A stretch of 64,000 bases of DNA from positions 1 to 64,000 of the forward strand of contig NW_027488704.1 in the NCBI RefSeq assembly GCF_050948215.1, given 5' to 3'. Position numbers and translations under genes: made by a program. This document shows positions 50,385-62,180 of the stretch, one piece after another; position 1 is the stretch's first letter; every line of letters starts with the position of its first letter. The notes beneath the pieces are model-generated. The model was not told the origin of the DNA and made no database searches. It saw nothing but the letters and a program-made list of their open reading frames with translations. The DNA is from Halictus rubicundus (Eukaryota > Arthropoda > Insecta > Hymenoptera > Halictidae).

Positions 50385-51370
50385 ATGCAATCCTATCCTA
50401 TACTCTATACCATCCTATCATCTATGCTATCCTATCCTGAATCTTATCCTATCCAATCTCCTATCCTATCCTCTATCCTATCGTATGCTCTATCCTATCC
50501 TATCCTCTATCCTATCCAATCCCCTATCCTATCCTCTACCCTAGATTACCATGTATCCTATCCTATTCTCTATCCTATCCAATCCTACCCTCTATTATAT
50601 CCTATTCTCTATCCTACCCTATCCTCTATCCTATAATATCCTCTATCCCATCCTAACCTCTATCCTATCAATCCTCTATCCTATCCTCTCCTCAATCCTA
50701 TCCTATCCTCAATCCTATCCTATCCTCTATCCTATCTTATCCTCTATCCTATCCTGTACTCTATTCTATCCTATCCTCTATCTTATCCTATCCACTATTA
50801 TATCCTATCCTCATTCCAATCCTATACTCTATCCTATCCTATCCTCTCCTCAATCCTATCCTATCCTCTATCCTATCCTATCGTCTATCCTATCCTATCC
50901 TCTATCCTATCCTATCCTCTATCCTATAATATATTCTATCCCATCCTAATCTCTATCCTATCAATCCCCTATCCTATCCTCTATCCTATCCTATCCTCTA
51001 TCCTATCCAATTCTCTATCCTATCCTATCCTCTATCATATCCTATCCTCTATCCTATCCTATCCTCTATCCTATCCTATCCTCTATCCTATCCTCTCCTC
51101 AATCCTATCCTATCCTTAATCCTAACCTAACCTCTATCCTATCCTATTCTCTATCCTATCCTACCCTCTATCCTATCCTATCCTCTATCCTATCCTATCC
51201 TCTATCCTATCCTCTCCTCAATCCTATCCTATCCTCTATCCTATCCTCTATCCTATCCTCTCCTCAATCCTATCCTATCCTCTATCCTATCCTATCCCCT
51301 ATCCTATTCAATCTCATATCCTATCCTATCCTCTATCATATCCTATCCTCTATCGTATCCTATCCTCTAT
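50385..51370. repeat. Diverged stretch, then an E-F unit
   Basis: About 50,385-50,480 is unusually diverged: ATTTATGCAATCC, CTATACCATCC, CTATGCTATCC and CTGAATCTTATCC follow within 90 bp. D at 50,549 has TAGATTACC, a further change of the TAGAAT type. E preceded by ATAATATATTC comes near 50,930, then CTAACCTAACC and F (about 51,305). Confidence 0.74.
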
Positions 51371-53740
51371 CCTATCCTATCTTCTATCCTATCCTATTCT
51401 CTATCCTATCCTATCCTATGCACTATCGTATGCTCTATCCTATCCTATCCTCTATCCTATGCAATCCCCTATCCTATCCTCTACCCTAGAATACCATGTA
51501 TCCTATCCTATTCTCTATCCTATCCTATCCTATCCTCCATCCTATCCTATCCTCCATCCTATCCAATCCCCTACCCTATCCTCAATCCTATCCTATCCTC
51601 ATTCCTATCCTATCCTCAATCCTATCGTATCCTCTATCCTATAGTATCCTCTATCCTATCCTATCCTCTATCCTATCCTATCCTCAATCCTATCCTATCC
51701 TCAATCCTATCCTATCCTATCCTCTATCCTATCCTATCATCTATCATATCCTATCCTCTATCCTATCCTATCGTCTATGCTATCCTATCCTCTATCCTAT
51801 CCTATCCTCTATCCTATAATATATTCTATCCCATCCTAATCTCTATCCTATCAATCCCCTATCCTATCCTCTATCCTATCCTATCCTCTATCCTATCCAA
51901 TTCTCTATCCTATCCTATCCTCTATCATATCCTATCCTCTATCCTATCCTATCCTCTATCCTATCCTATCCTCTATCCTATCCTCTACTCAATCCTATCC
52001 TATCCTCAATCCTAACCTAACCTCTATCCTATCCTATTCTCTATCCTATCCTACCCTCTATCCTATCCTATCCTCTATCCTATCCTATCCTCTATCCTAT
52101 CCTCTCCTCAATCCTATCCTATCCTCTATCCTATCCTCTATCCTATCCTCTCCTCAATCCTATCCTATCCTCTATCCTATACTATCCCCTATCCTATTCA
52201 ATCTCATATCCTATCCTATCCTCTATCATATCCTATCCTCTATCGTATCCTATCTTCTATCGTATCCTATCCTCTATCCTATCCTATCCTCTATCCTATC
52301 CTCTATCCTATCCTCTACCCTATCCTATCTTCTATCCTATCCTATTCTCTATCCTATCCTATCCTATGCACTATCGTATGCTCTATCCTATCCTATCCTC
52401 TATCCTATCCTATTCTCTATCATATCCTATCCTCTATAGTATCCTATCTTCTATCGTATCCTATCCTCTATCCTATCCAATCCTCTATCCTATCCTCTAT
52501 CCTATCCTGTCCTCTATCCTATCCTATCCTCAATCCTATCCTATCCTATCCTCCATCCTATCCTATCCTCCATCCTATCCAATCCCCTATCCTATCCTCA
52601 ATCCTATCCTATCCTCATTCCTATCCTATCCTCAATCCTATCGTATCCTCTATCCTATAGTATCCTCTATCCTATCCTATCCTCTAACCTATCCTATCCT
52701 CAATCCTATCCTATCCTATCCTCTATCCTATCCTATCATCTATCATATCCTATCCTCTATCCTATCCTATCGTCTATCCTATCCTATCCTCTATCCTATC
52801 CTATCCTCTATCCTATAATATATTCTATCCCATCCTAATCTCTATCCTATCAATCCCCTATCCTATCCTCTATCCTATCCTATCCTCTATCCTATCCAAT
52901 TCTCTATCCTATCCTATCCTCTATCATATCCTATCCTCTATCCTATCCTATCCTCTATCCTATCCTATCCTCTATCCTATCCTCTCCTCAATCCTATCCT
53001 ATCCTCAATCCTAACCTAACCTCTATCCTATCCTATTCTCTATCCTATCCTACCCTCTATCCTATCCTCTCCTCAATCCTATCCTATCCTCTATCCTATC
53101 CTCTATCCTATCCTCTATCCTATCCTCTATCCTATCCTCTCCTCAATCATATCCTATCCCCTATCCTATTCAATCTCATATCCTATCCTATCCTCTATCA
53201 TATCCTATTCTCTATCCTATCCTCTCCTCAATCCTATCCTATCCTCTATCCTATCCTCTGTCCTATCCTCTCCTCAATCCTATCCTATCCTCTATCCTAT
53301 CCTATCCTCTATCCTATTCAATCTCATATCCTATCCTATCCTCTATCATATCCTATCCTCTATCGTATCCTATCTTCTATCGTATCCTATCCTCTATCCT
53401 ATCCAATCCTCTATCCTATCCTCTATCCTATCCTGTCCTCTATCCTATCCTATCCTCAATCCTATCCTATCCTATCCTCCATCCTATCCTATCCTCCATG
53501 CTATCCAATCCCCTATCCTATCCTCAATCCTATCCTATCCTCATTCCTATCCTATCCTCAATCCTATCGTATCCTCTATCCTATAGTATCCTCTATCCTA
53601 TCCTATCCTCTATCCTATCCTATCCTCAATCCTATCCTATCCTCAATCCTATCCTATCCTCAATCCTATCCTATCCTATCCTCTATCCTATCCTATCATC
53701 TATCATATCCTATCCTCTATCCTATCCTATCGTCTATCCT
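51371..53740. repeat. A-B-E-F units repeated at about 1.0 kb, end of domain 3
   Basis: C at 51,418 and 52,366, D at 51,494, cassette A at about 51,536, 52,550 and 53,478, each with B, and E preceded by ATAATATATTC at about 51,817 and 52,817. Spacing is about 1,010 and 930 bp. The last A has CTCCATGC for CTCCATCC. Domain 3 ends abruptly after CTATCGTCTATCC near 53,740, where the expected E is replaced by domain 4 monomers. Confidence 0.8.
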
Positions 53741-55610
53741 ATCCCATCCTCTATCGTATCCTATCCTCTATCCTATCCTGTCCTCTATCTTATCCTATCC
53801 TCTATCCTATCTTATCCTCTATCCAATCCTATCCTCTATCCTATCCTTTCCTCTATCCAATCCTATCCTCTATCCTATCCTTTCCTCTATCCTATCCTAT
53901 CCTCTATCCTATCCTATCCTCTTACTTATCCTATCCTCTATTCTATCCTAACCTCTATCCTATCCTATCCTCTATCCTATCCTATCCTCTATCCTATCAT
54001 ATCCTCTTTCCTATCCTATCCTCTATCCTATCCTATCCTCTCTCCTATCCGATCCCCTATCCTATCCAATCCTCTATCCTATCCTATCCTCTTTCCTATC
54101 CTATCCTCTATCCAATCTTATCCTCTGTCCTATCCTATCCTCTATCCTATACTATCGTCTATGCTATCCTATCCTCTATCCTATCCTATGCTCTTACTAA
54201 CCCTATCCTCTATTATATCCTATCCTCTATCCTATCATATCCTCTATCCTATCCTATCTTCTATCCTATCCTATCCTCTATCCTAACCTATCGTCTATCC
54301 TATCCTATCTTCTATCCTATCCTATCCTCTATTCTATCCTATCCTCTATCGTATCCTATAATCTATACAATCTTATCCTCTATCCTATCCTATCCTCTAT
54401 CCTATCCTATTCTCTATCATATCCTATCCTCTATCCTATCCTATACTCTATCCTATCCTATCCTCTATCCTATCCTATCCTCTCTCCTATCCGATCCTCT
54501 ATCCTATCCTATACTCTATCCAATCTTATCCTCTGTCCTATCCTATCCTCTATCCTATCCTATCCTCTATCGTATCCTTTTTTCTATAATATCGTATATT
54601 CTATCGTATCCTATCCTCTATCCTATCCTTTCCTCTATCCTATCCTCTATCATATCCTATCAACTATCCTATCCTATCCTCTATCCTATCCTATCCTCTA
54701 TCCTATCCTATCCTCTATCCTATCCTATAATCTATCCTATCGTATCCTCTATCGTATCCTATCGTCTATCCTGTCGTGTCCTCTATCCTATCCTATCCTC
54801 TATCCTATACTATCCTCTATCCAATCTTATCCTCTATCCTATCCTATCCTCTATCGTATCCTGTCGTCTATCCTATCCTATCCTCTATCACATCCTCTAT
54901 CCCTATCCTATCCTCTATCCTATCCTATTCCGTATCATAACCTATCCTCTATCCTCTCCCATCCTCAATCCTATCCTTTCCTCTATCCTATCCGATCCTC
55001 TATCCAATCCTATCCTCTATCCTATCCTGTCCTCTATCCTATCATATCCTCTATCCTATAATATCCTCTATCCTATACTCTATCCTATCATATCCTCTAT
55101 CCTATCCTATCCTCTATCCTAACCTATCCTCCATCCTATCCTATCCTCTATCCTATCCTATCAATCCCCTATCCATCCTCTATCCTACCCTATCCTCTAT
55201 CCTATCCAATTCTCTATCCTCTATCCAATCCTATCCTCAATTCCATCCTATCCTCTATCCTATCCTATCCTATCGTCAATCCTAACCTATTCTCTATCCT
55301 ATCCTATCCTCTATCCTATCCTATCCTCTTACTTATCCTATCCTCTATCCTATCCTATCCTCTATCCTATCCTATCAACTATCCTATCCTATCCTCTATC
55401 CTATCCTATCCTATCCTATCCTATCCTCTATCCTATCCTATCCTATCCTCTATCCAATCCTATCCTCTATCCTATCCTATCCTCTATCCTATCCCATCAT
55501 CAATCCTATCCTTTCGTCTATACTATCCTCTATCCTATCCTATCCTCTTACTTATCCTATCCTCTATCCTATCCTATCCTCTATCCTATCCGATCCTCTA
55601 TCCTATCCTA
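53741..55610. repeat. Start of domain 4, first register of the 4-kb HOR
   Basis: The segment from CTCTATCGTATCC through CTGTCC, CTATCTTATCC and CTTTCC (53,750-53,900) and the block CTCTCTCCTATCCGATCC to ATGCTCTTACTAACC (about 54,028-54,210) recur at 58.2-58.4 kb (offset about 4,160 bp) and 62.8-63.0 kb. Other tags are a six-T P cassette (about 54,575), CTATCACATCC and CTATCCCTATCC near 54,890, and CTATCCATCC (about 55,172), which has lost bases. T cassettes begin near 53,922. Confidence 0.77.
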
Positions 55611-57570
55611 TCCTCTATCGTATGCTCTATCCTATGATATCAACTATCCTATCCTATCCTCTATCCTATCCTATCAACTATCCTATCCTATCCTATCCTC
55701 TATCCTATCCTATCCTATCCTATCCTATCCTCTATCCTATCCTATCCTCTATCCTATCCTATCCTCTATCCAATCCTATCCTCTATCCTATCCTATCCTC
55801 TATCCTATCTCATCATCAATCCTATCCTTTCGTCTATACTATCCTCTATCCTATCCTATCCTCTTACTTATCCTATCCTCTATCCTATCCTATCCTCTAT
55901 CCTATCCGATCCTCTATCCTATCCTATCCTCTATCCTAGGCAATCCCATATCCTATCCTCTATCCTATCCTATCCTCTATCCTATCCTATTCTCTATCCT
56001 ATCCTATCCTCTATCGTATGCTCTATCCTATCCTACCAACTATCCTATCCTATCCTCTATCCTATCCTATCCTATCCTCTATCCTATCCTATACTCTATC
56101 CTATCCTATCCTCTATCGTTTCCTATCCTCTTTCCTATCCTATCCTCTATCCTATCCTATCCTCTATCCTATCACATCATCAATCCTATCCTTTCGTCTA
56201 TCCTATCCTCTATCCTATCCTATCCTCTATCCTATCCTATTCTCTATCATATCCTATCCTCTATCCTATCCCATCCTCAATCCTATCCTTTCCTCTATCC
56301 TATCCTCTATCCTATCCTATCCTCTTACTTATCCTATCCTCTATCCTATCCAATCCCCTATCCTATCCTCTATCCTATTCTATCCTCTACCCTATAATAC
56401 CATGTATCCTATCCTATTCTCTATCCTATCCTATCCTCTATCGTATGCTCTATCCTATCCTATCAACTATCCTATCCTATCCTCTATCCTATCCTATCAA
56501 CTATCCTATCCTATCCTCTATCCTATCCTATCCTATCCTATCCTATCCTCTATCCTATCCTATCCTCTATCCTATCCTCTATCCAATCCTATCCTCTATC
56601 CTATCCTATCCTCTATCCTATCCCATCATCAATCCTATCCTTTCGTCTATACTATCCTCTATCCTATCCTATCCTCTTACTTATCCTATCCTCTATCCTA
56701 TCCTATACTCTATCCTATCCGATCCTCTATCCTATCCTATCCTCTATCCTAGGCAATCCCATATCCTATCCTCTATCCTATCCTATCCTCTATCGTATCC
56801 TTTTTTCTATAATATCGTATGTTCTATCGTATTCTATCCTCTATCCTATCCTTTCCTCTATCCTATCCTCTATCCAATCCTATCCACTACCCTATCCTGT
56901 CCTCTATCCTATCTTATCACCTATCCTATCCTATCCTCTATTATATCCTATCCTCTATCCTATCCTATTCTCTATCCTATCCTATCCTCTATCGTATGCT
57001 CTATCCTATCCTACCAACTATCCTATCCTATCCTCTATCCTATCCTATCCTATCCTCTATCCTATCCTATACTCTATCCTATCCTATCCTCTATCGTTTC
57101 CTATCCTCTTTCCTATCCTATCCTTTATCCTATCCTATCCTCTATCCTATCCCATCATCAATCCTATCCTTTCGTCTATCCTATCCTCTATCCTATCCTA
57201 TCCTCTATCCTATCCTATCCTCCATCCTATCCGATCCTCTATCCTATCCTATCCTCTATCCTAGGCAATCCCTTATCCTATCCTCTATCCTATCCTATCC
57301 TCTATCGTATCCTTTTTTCTATAATATCGTATGTTCCATCGTATCCTATCCTCTATCCTATCCTCTATCCTATCCTATCCTCTTACTTATCCTATCCTCT
57401 ATCCTATCCGATCCTCTATCCAATCCTATCCTCTATCCTATCCTGTCCCCAATCCTATCTTATCACCTATCCTATCCTATCCTCTATCTTATCCTATCCT
57501 CTATCCTAATCTATCCTCTATCCTATCCTATCCTCTAACCAATCTTATCCTCTGTCCTATCCTATCCTCT
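55611..57570. repeat. CCTAGG-bearing HOR segment
   Basis: CATCATCAATCC, CTTTCGTCTATAC, TCTTACTTATCC, CCGATCC and CCTAGGCAATCCC recur as a group, with CCTAGG at 55,935, 56,748 and 57,260. D is at 56,400. Six-T P cassettes with TATGTTC are at about 56,802 and 57,310. The portion from about 56,750 to 57,480 repeats at 60,760-61,500 at 4,010 to 4,015 bp, differing by one pentamer. Confidence 0.82.
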
Positions 57571-59429
57571 ATCCTATCCTATCCTCTATCCTATCCAATC
57601 CCCTATCCTATCCTCTATCCTATTCTATCCTCTACCCTATAATACCATGTATCCTATCCTATTCTCTATCCTATCCTATCCTCTATCGTATGCTCTATCC
57701 TATCCTATCAACTATCCTATCCTATCCTCTATCCTATCCTATCTTCTATCCAATCCTATCCTCTATCCGATCCTATTCTCTATCCTATCCTATCCTCTAT
57801 CGTATACTCTATCCTATCCTATCAACTATTCTATCCTATCCTCTATCCTATACTACCAACTATCCTATCCTATCCTCTATCCTATCCTATCCTCTTACCT
57901 ATCCTATCCTCTATCCTATCCTATCCTCTTACTTATCCTATCCTCTATCCTATCCTATCCTCTATACTATCCTATCCTCTATCCTATCTTATCCTCTATC
58001 CTATCCTATCCTCTATCCAATCTTATTCTCTGTCCTATCCTATCCTCTATCCTATCCTATCATCTATGCTATCCTATCCTCTATCCTATCCTATGCTCTT
58101 ACTAATTCTATCCTCTATTCTATCCTAACCTCTATCCTATCCTATCCTCTATCCTATCATATCCTCTATCCTATCCTATCCTCTATCCTATCCTATCCTC
58201 TCTCCTATCCGATCCCCTATCCTATCCTATCCTCTATCCTATCCTATCCTCTTTCCTATCCTATCCTCTATCCAATCTTATCCTCTGTCCTATCCTATCC
58301 TCTATCCTATACTATCGTCTATGCTATCCTATCCTCTATCCTATCCTATGCTCTTACTAACCCTATCCTCTAATATATCCTATCCTCTATCCTATCCTAT
58401 CCTCTATCGTATCCTATCCTCTATCCTATCCTGTCCTCTATCTTATCCTATCCTCTATCCTATCTTATCCTCTATCCAATCCTATCCTCTATCCTATCCT
58501 TTCGTCTATACTATCCTCTATCCTATCCTATCCTCTTACTTATCCTATCCTCTATCCTATCCAATCCCCTATCCTATCCTCTATCCTATTCCATCCCCTA
58601 CCCTATAATACCATGTATCCTATCCTATTCTCTATCCTATCCTATTCTCTATCGTATGCTCTATCCTATCCTATCAACTATCCTATCCTATCCTATCCTC
58701 TATCCTATCCTATCAACTATCCTATCCTATCCTCTATCCTATCCTATCCTATCCTATCCTCTATCCTATCCTATACTCTATCCTATCCTATCCTGTATCG
58801 TATCCTATACTCTATCCTATCCCATCCTCTTTCGTATCCTATCCTCTATCCTATCCTGTCCTCTATCTTATCCTATCCTCTATCCTATCTTATCCTCTAT
58901 CCAATCCTATCCTCTATCCTATCCTTTCCTCTATCCTATCCTATCCTCTATCCTATCCTTTCCTCTATCCTATCCTCTATCCTATCCTATCCTCTTACTT
59001 ATCCTATCCTCTATCCTATCCAATCCCCTATCCTATCCTCTATCCTATTCTATCCTCTACCCTATAATACCATGTATCCTATCCTATTCTCTATCCTATC
59101 CTATTCTCTATCCTATCCTATTCTCTATCCTATCCTATCCTCTATCGTATGCTCTATCCTATCCTATCAACTATCCTATCCTATCCTCTATCCTATCCTA
59201 TCAACTATCCTATCCTGTCCTCTATCCTATCCTATCCTATCCTATGCTATCCTCTATCCTATCCTATCCTCTATCCAATCCTATCCTCTATCCTATCCTA
59301 TCCTCTATCCTATCCCATCATCAATCCTATCCTTTCGTCTATACTATCCTCTATCCTATCCTATCCTCTTACTTATCCTATCCTCTATCCTATCCTATCC
59401 TCTATCCTATCCGATCCTCTATCCTATCC
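57571..59429. repeat. 4.6-kb HOR, full copy, first part
   Basis: D (57,645), CTACCAACTATCC, CTCTTACCTATCC, ATGCTCTTACTAATTC and ATGCTCTTACTAACC (58,350), D (58,611 and 59,070) follow in the same order as from 62,181 to the window end. The offset is 4,610 bp to about 58,640 and 4,593 bp after it; the 17-bp step is one monomer missing from the later copy. Confidence 0.85.
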
Positions 59430-60208
59430 TATCCTCTATCCTATCCTATTCTCTATCATATCCTATCCTCTATCCTATCCCATCCTCAATCCTATCCTTT
59501 CCTTTATCCTATCCTCTATCCTATCCTATCCTCTTACTTATCCTATCCTCTATCCTATCCAATCCCCTATCCTATCCTCTATCCAATTCTATCCTCTACC
59601 CTATAATACCATCTATCCTATCCTATTCTCTATCCTATCCTATCCTCTATCGTATGCTCTATCCTATCCTATCAACTATCCTATCCTATCCTCTATCCTA
59701 TCCTATCAACTATCCTATCCTATCCTCTATCCTATCCTATCCTATCCTATCCTATCCTATCCTCTATCCTATCCTATCCTCTATCCTCTATTCTATCCTA
59801 TCCTCTAACCAATCCTATCCTCTATCCTATCCTATCCTCTATCCTATCCCATCATCAATCCTACCCTTTCGTCTATACTATCCTCTATCCTATCCTATCC
59901 TCTTACTTATCCTATCCTCTATCCTATCCTATCCTCTATCCTATCCGATCCTCTATCCTATCCTATCCTCTATCCTAGGCAATCCCATATCCTATCCTCT
60001 ATCCTATCCTATCCTCTATCGTATCCTTTTTTCTATAATATCGTATGTTCTATCGTATTCTATCCTCTATCCTATCCTTTCCTCTATCCTATCCTCTATC
60101 CAATCCTATCCACTACCCTATCCTGTCCTCTATCCTATCTTATCACCTATCCTATCCTATCCTCTATTATATCCTATCCTCTATCCTATCCTATTCTCTA
60201 TCCTATCC
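59430..60208. repeat. 779-bp tandem duplication, copy 1
   Basis: The copy runs from TATTCTCTATCATATCC through CTTTCCTTTATCC (59,501), T, a D that lost its ATG (CCATCTATCC, 59,609), a run of seven pentamers (about 59,725-59,762), CCTAGG (59,974) and a six-T P cassette. The whole series follows again at 779 bp. The shared ATG loss proves that both copies descend from one altered parent. Confidence 0.87.
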
Positions 60209-61000
60209 TATCCTCTATCCTATCCTATTCTCTATCATATCCTATCCTCTATCCTATCCCATCCTCAATCCTATCCTTTCCTTTATCCTATCCTCTATCC
60301 TATCCTATCCTCTTACTTATCCTATCCTCTATCCTATCCAATCCCCTATCCTATCCTCTATCCAATTCTATCCTCTACCCTATAATACCATCTATCCTAT
60401 CCTATTCTCTATCCTATCCTATCCTCTATCGTATGCTCTATCCTATCCTATCAACTATCCTATCCTATCCTCTATCCTATCCTATCAACTATCCTATCCT
60501 ATCCTCTATCCTATCCTATCCTATCCTATCCTATCCTATCCTATCCTCTATCCTATCCTATCCTCTATCCTCTATTCTATCCTATCCTCTATCCAATCCT
60601 ATCCTCTATCCTATCCTATCCTCTATCCTATCCCATCATCAATCCTACCCTTTCGTCTATACTATCCTCTATCCTATCCTATCCTCTTACTTATCCTATC
60701 CTCTATCCTATCCTATCCTCTATCCTATCCGATCCTCTATCCTATCCTATCCTCTATCCTAGGCAATCCCATATCCTATCCTCTATCCTATCCTATCCTC
60801 TATCGTATCCTTTTTTCTATAATATCGTATGTTCTATCGTATTCTATCCTCTATCCTATCCTTTCCTCTATCCTATCCTCTATCCAATCCTATCCACTAC
60901 CCTATCCTGTCCTCTATCCTATCTTATCACCTATCCTATCCTATCCTCTATTATATCCTATCCTCTATCCTATCCTATTCTCTATCCTATCCTATCCTCT
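60209..61000. repeat. 779 to 784-bp tandem duplication, copy 2
   Basis: CTTTCCTTTATCC (60,280), D with CCATC (60,388) and CCTAGG (60,758) match copy 1 at 779 bp before, and 784 bp after, the pentamer run near 60,505-60,545. That run has eight pentamers here against seven in copy 1, so the entire length difference is one TATCC, most simply replication slippage. Confidence 0.87.
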
Positions 61001-62180
61001 ATCGTATGCTCTATCCTATCCTACCAACTATCCTATCCTATCCTCTATCCTATCCTATCCTATCCTATCCTCTATCCTATCCTATACTCTATCCTATCCT
61101 ATCCTCTATCGTTTCCTATCCTCTTTCCTATCCTATCCTCTATCCTATCCTATCCTCTATCCTATCCCATCATCAATCCTATCCTTTCGTCTATCCTATC
61201 CTCTATCCTATCCTATCCTCTATCCTATCCTATCCTCCATCCTATCCGATCCTCTATCCTATCCTATCCTCTATCCTAGGCAATCCCTTATCCTATCCTC
61301 TATCCTATCCTATCCTCTATCGTATCGTTTTTTTCTATAATATCGTATGTTCTATCGTATCCTATCCTCTATCCTATCCTTTCCTCTATCCTATCCTCTA
61401 TGCTATCCTATCCTCTTACTTATCCTATCCTCTATCCTATCCGATCCTCTATCCAATCCTATTCTCTATCCTATCCTGTCCTCTATCCTATCTTATCACC
61501 TATCCTATCCTATCTTCTATCCTATCCTATCCTCTATCCTATCCTATCCTCTATCCTATCCTATCCTCGATCCAATCCTATCCTCTATCCTATCCTATTC
61601 TCTATCCTATCCTATCCTCTATCGTATGCTTTATCCTATACTATCCTCTATCCTATCCCATCATCAATCCTATCCTTTCGTCTATACTATCCTCTATCCT
61701 ATCCTATCCTCTTACTTATCCTATCCTCTATCCTATCCGATCCTCTATCCTATCCTATCCTCTAACCTAGGCAATCCCTTATCCTATCCTCTATCCTATC
61801 CTATCCTCTATCGTATCCTTTTTTCTATAATATCGTATGTTCTATCGTATCCTATCCTCTATCCTATCCTTTCCTCTATCCTATCCTCTATCCTATCCTA
61901 TCCTCTTACTTATCCTATCCTCTATCCTATCCTATCCTCTATCGTATCCTATCCTCTATGCTATCCTATCCTCAATCCTAACCTATTCTCTATCCCATCC
62001 TATCCTCTATCTTATCCTATCCTTTATCCTATCCTCTATCCTATCATATCCTCTATCCTATAATATCCTCTATCCTATCCTCTATTATATCCTATTCTCT
62101 ATCATATCCTATCCTCTATCCTATCCCATCCTCAATCCTATCCTTTCCTCTATCCTATCCTCTATCCTATCCTATCCTCT
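61001..62180. repeat. CCTAGG and poly-T cassettes, copy of 57.0-57.4 kb plus a 490-bp repeat
   Basis: GTATGCTC, CTACCAACTATCC and CATCATCAATCC lead to CCTAGG at 61,275 and again at 61,766, 491 bp apart, each followed by a TATGTTC P cassette. The first P has seven T and a preceding C-to-G change (about 61,326-61,334); the second has six T. Confidence 0.8.

Larger units (their letters stand above)
302..52384 (+). repeat. Cassette C family (TATGCACTATCGTATGCTC), 13 copies
   Basis: The ATG of TATGCAC is at 302, 913, 5529, 6140, 7838, 8432, 16863, 22062, 43431, 49006, 49946, 51418 and 52366. It usually stands one to a few monomers 5' of cassette D; the copies at 913 and 52,366 lack the following D. 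It is restricted to domains 1 and 3: I saw none between about 22.1 and 43.4 kb or after 52.4 kb. The distribution ties domain 3 to domain 1 by descent even though about 19 kb of other HORs lies between them. Confidence 0.88.
55935..61771. other. Seven CCTAGG palindromes, confined to domain 4
   Basis: CCTAGG lies at 55,935, 56,748, 57,260, 59,974, 60,758, 61,275 and 61,766, always followed by CAATCCC. It arises from a monomer in which TATCC after CC has become AGGCAATCC. I saw it nowhere else in the window. Because the array otherwise has almost no palindromic hexamers, this AvrII site would cut domain 4 into pieces of about 0.49, 0.51, 0.52, 0.78, 0.81 and 2.7 kb. Confidence 0.88.

Noticed and set aside
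54570..61835. T runs in P cassettes as retrotransposon tails or RNA polymerase III terminators
   Set aside because: The runs are 6 or 7 bases, sit at a fixed place in a repeated cassette, and have no A/B box or element sequence beside them.
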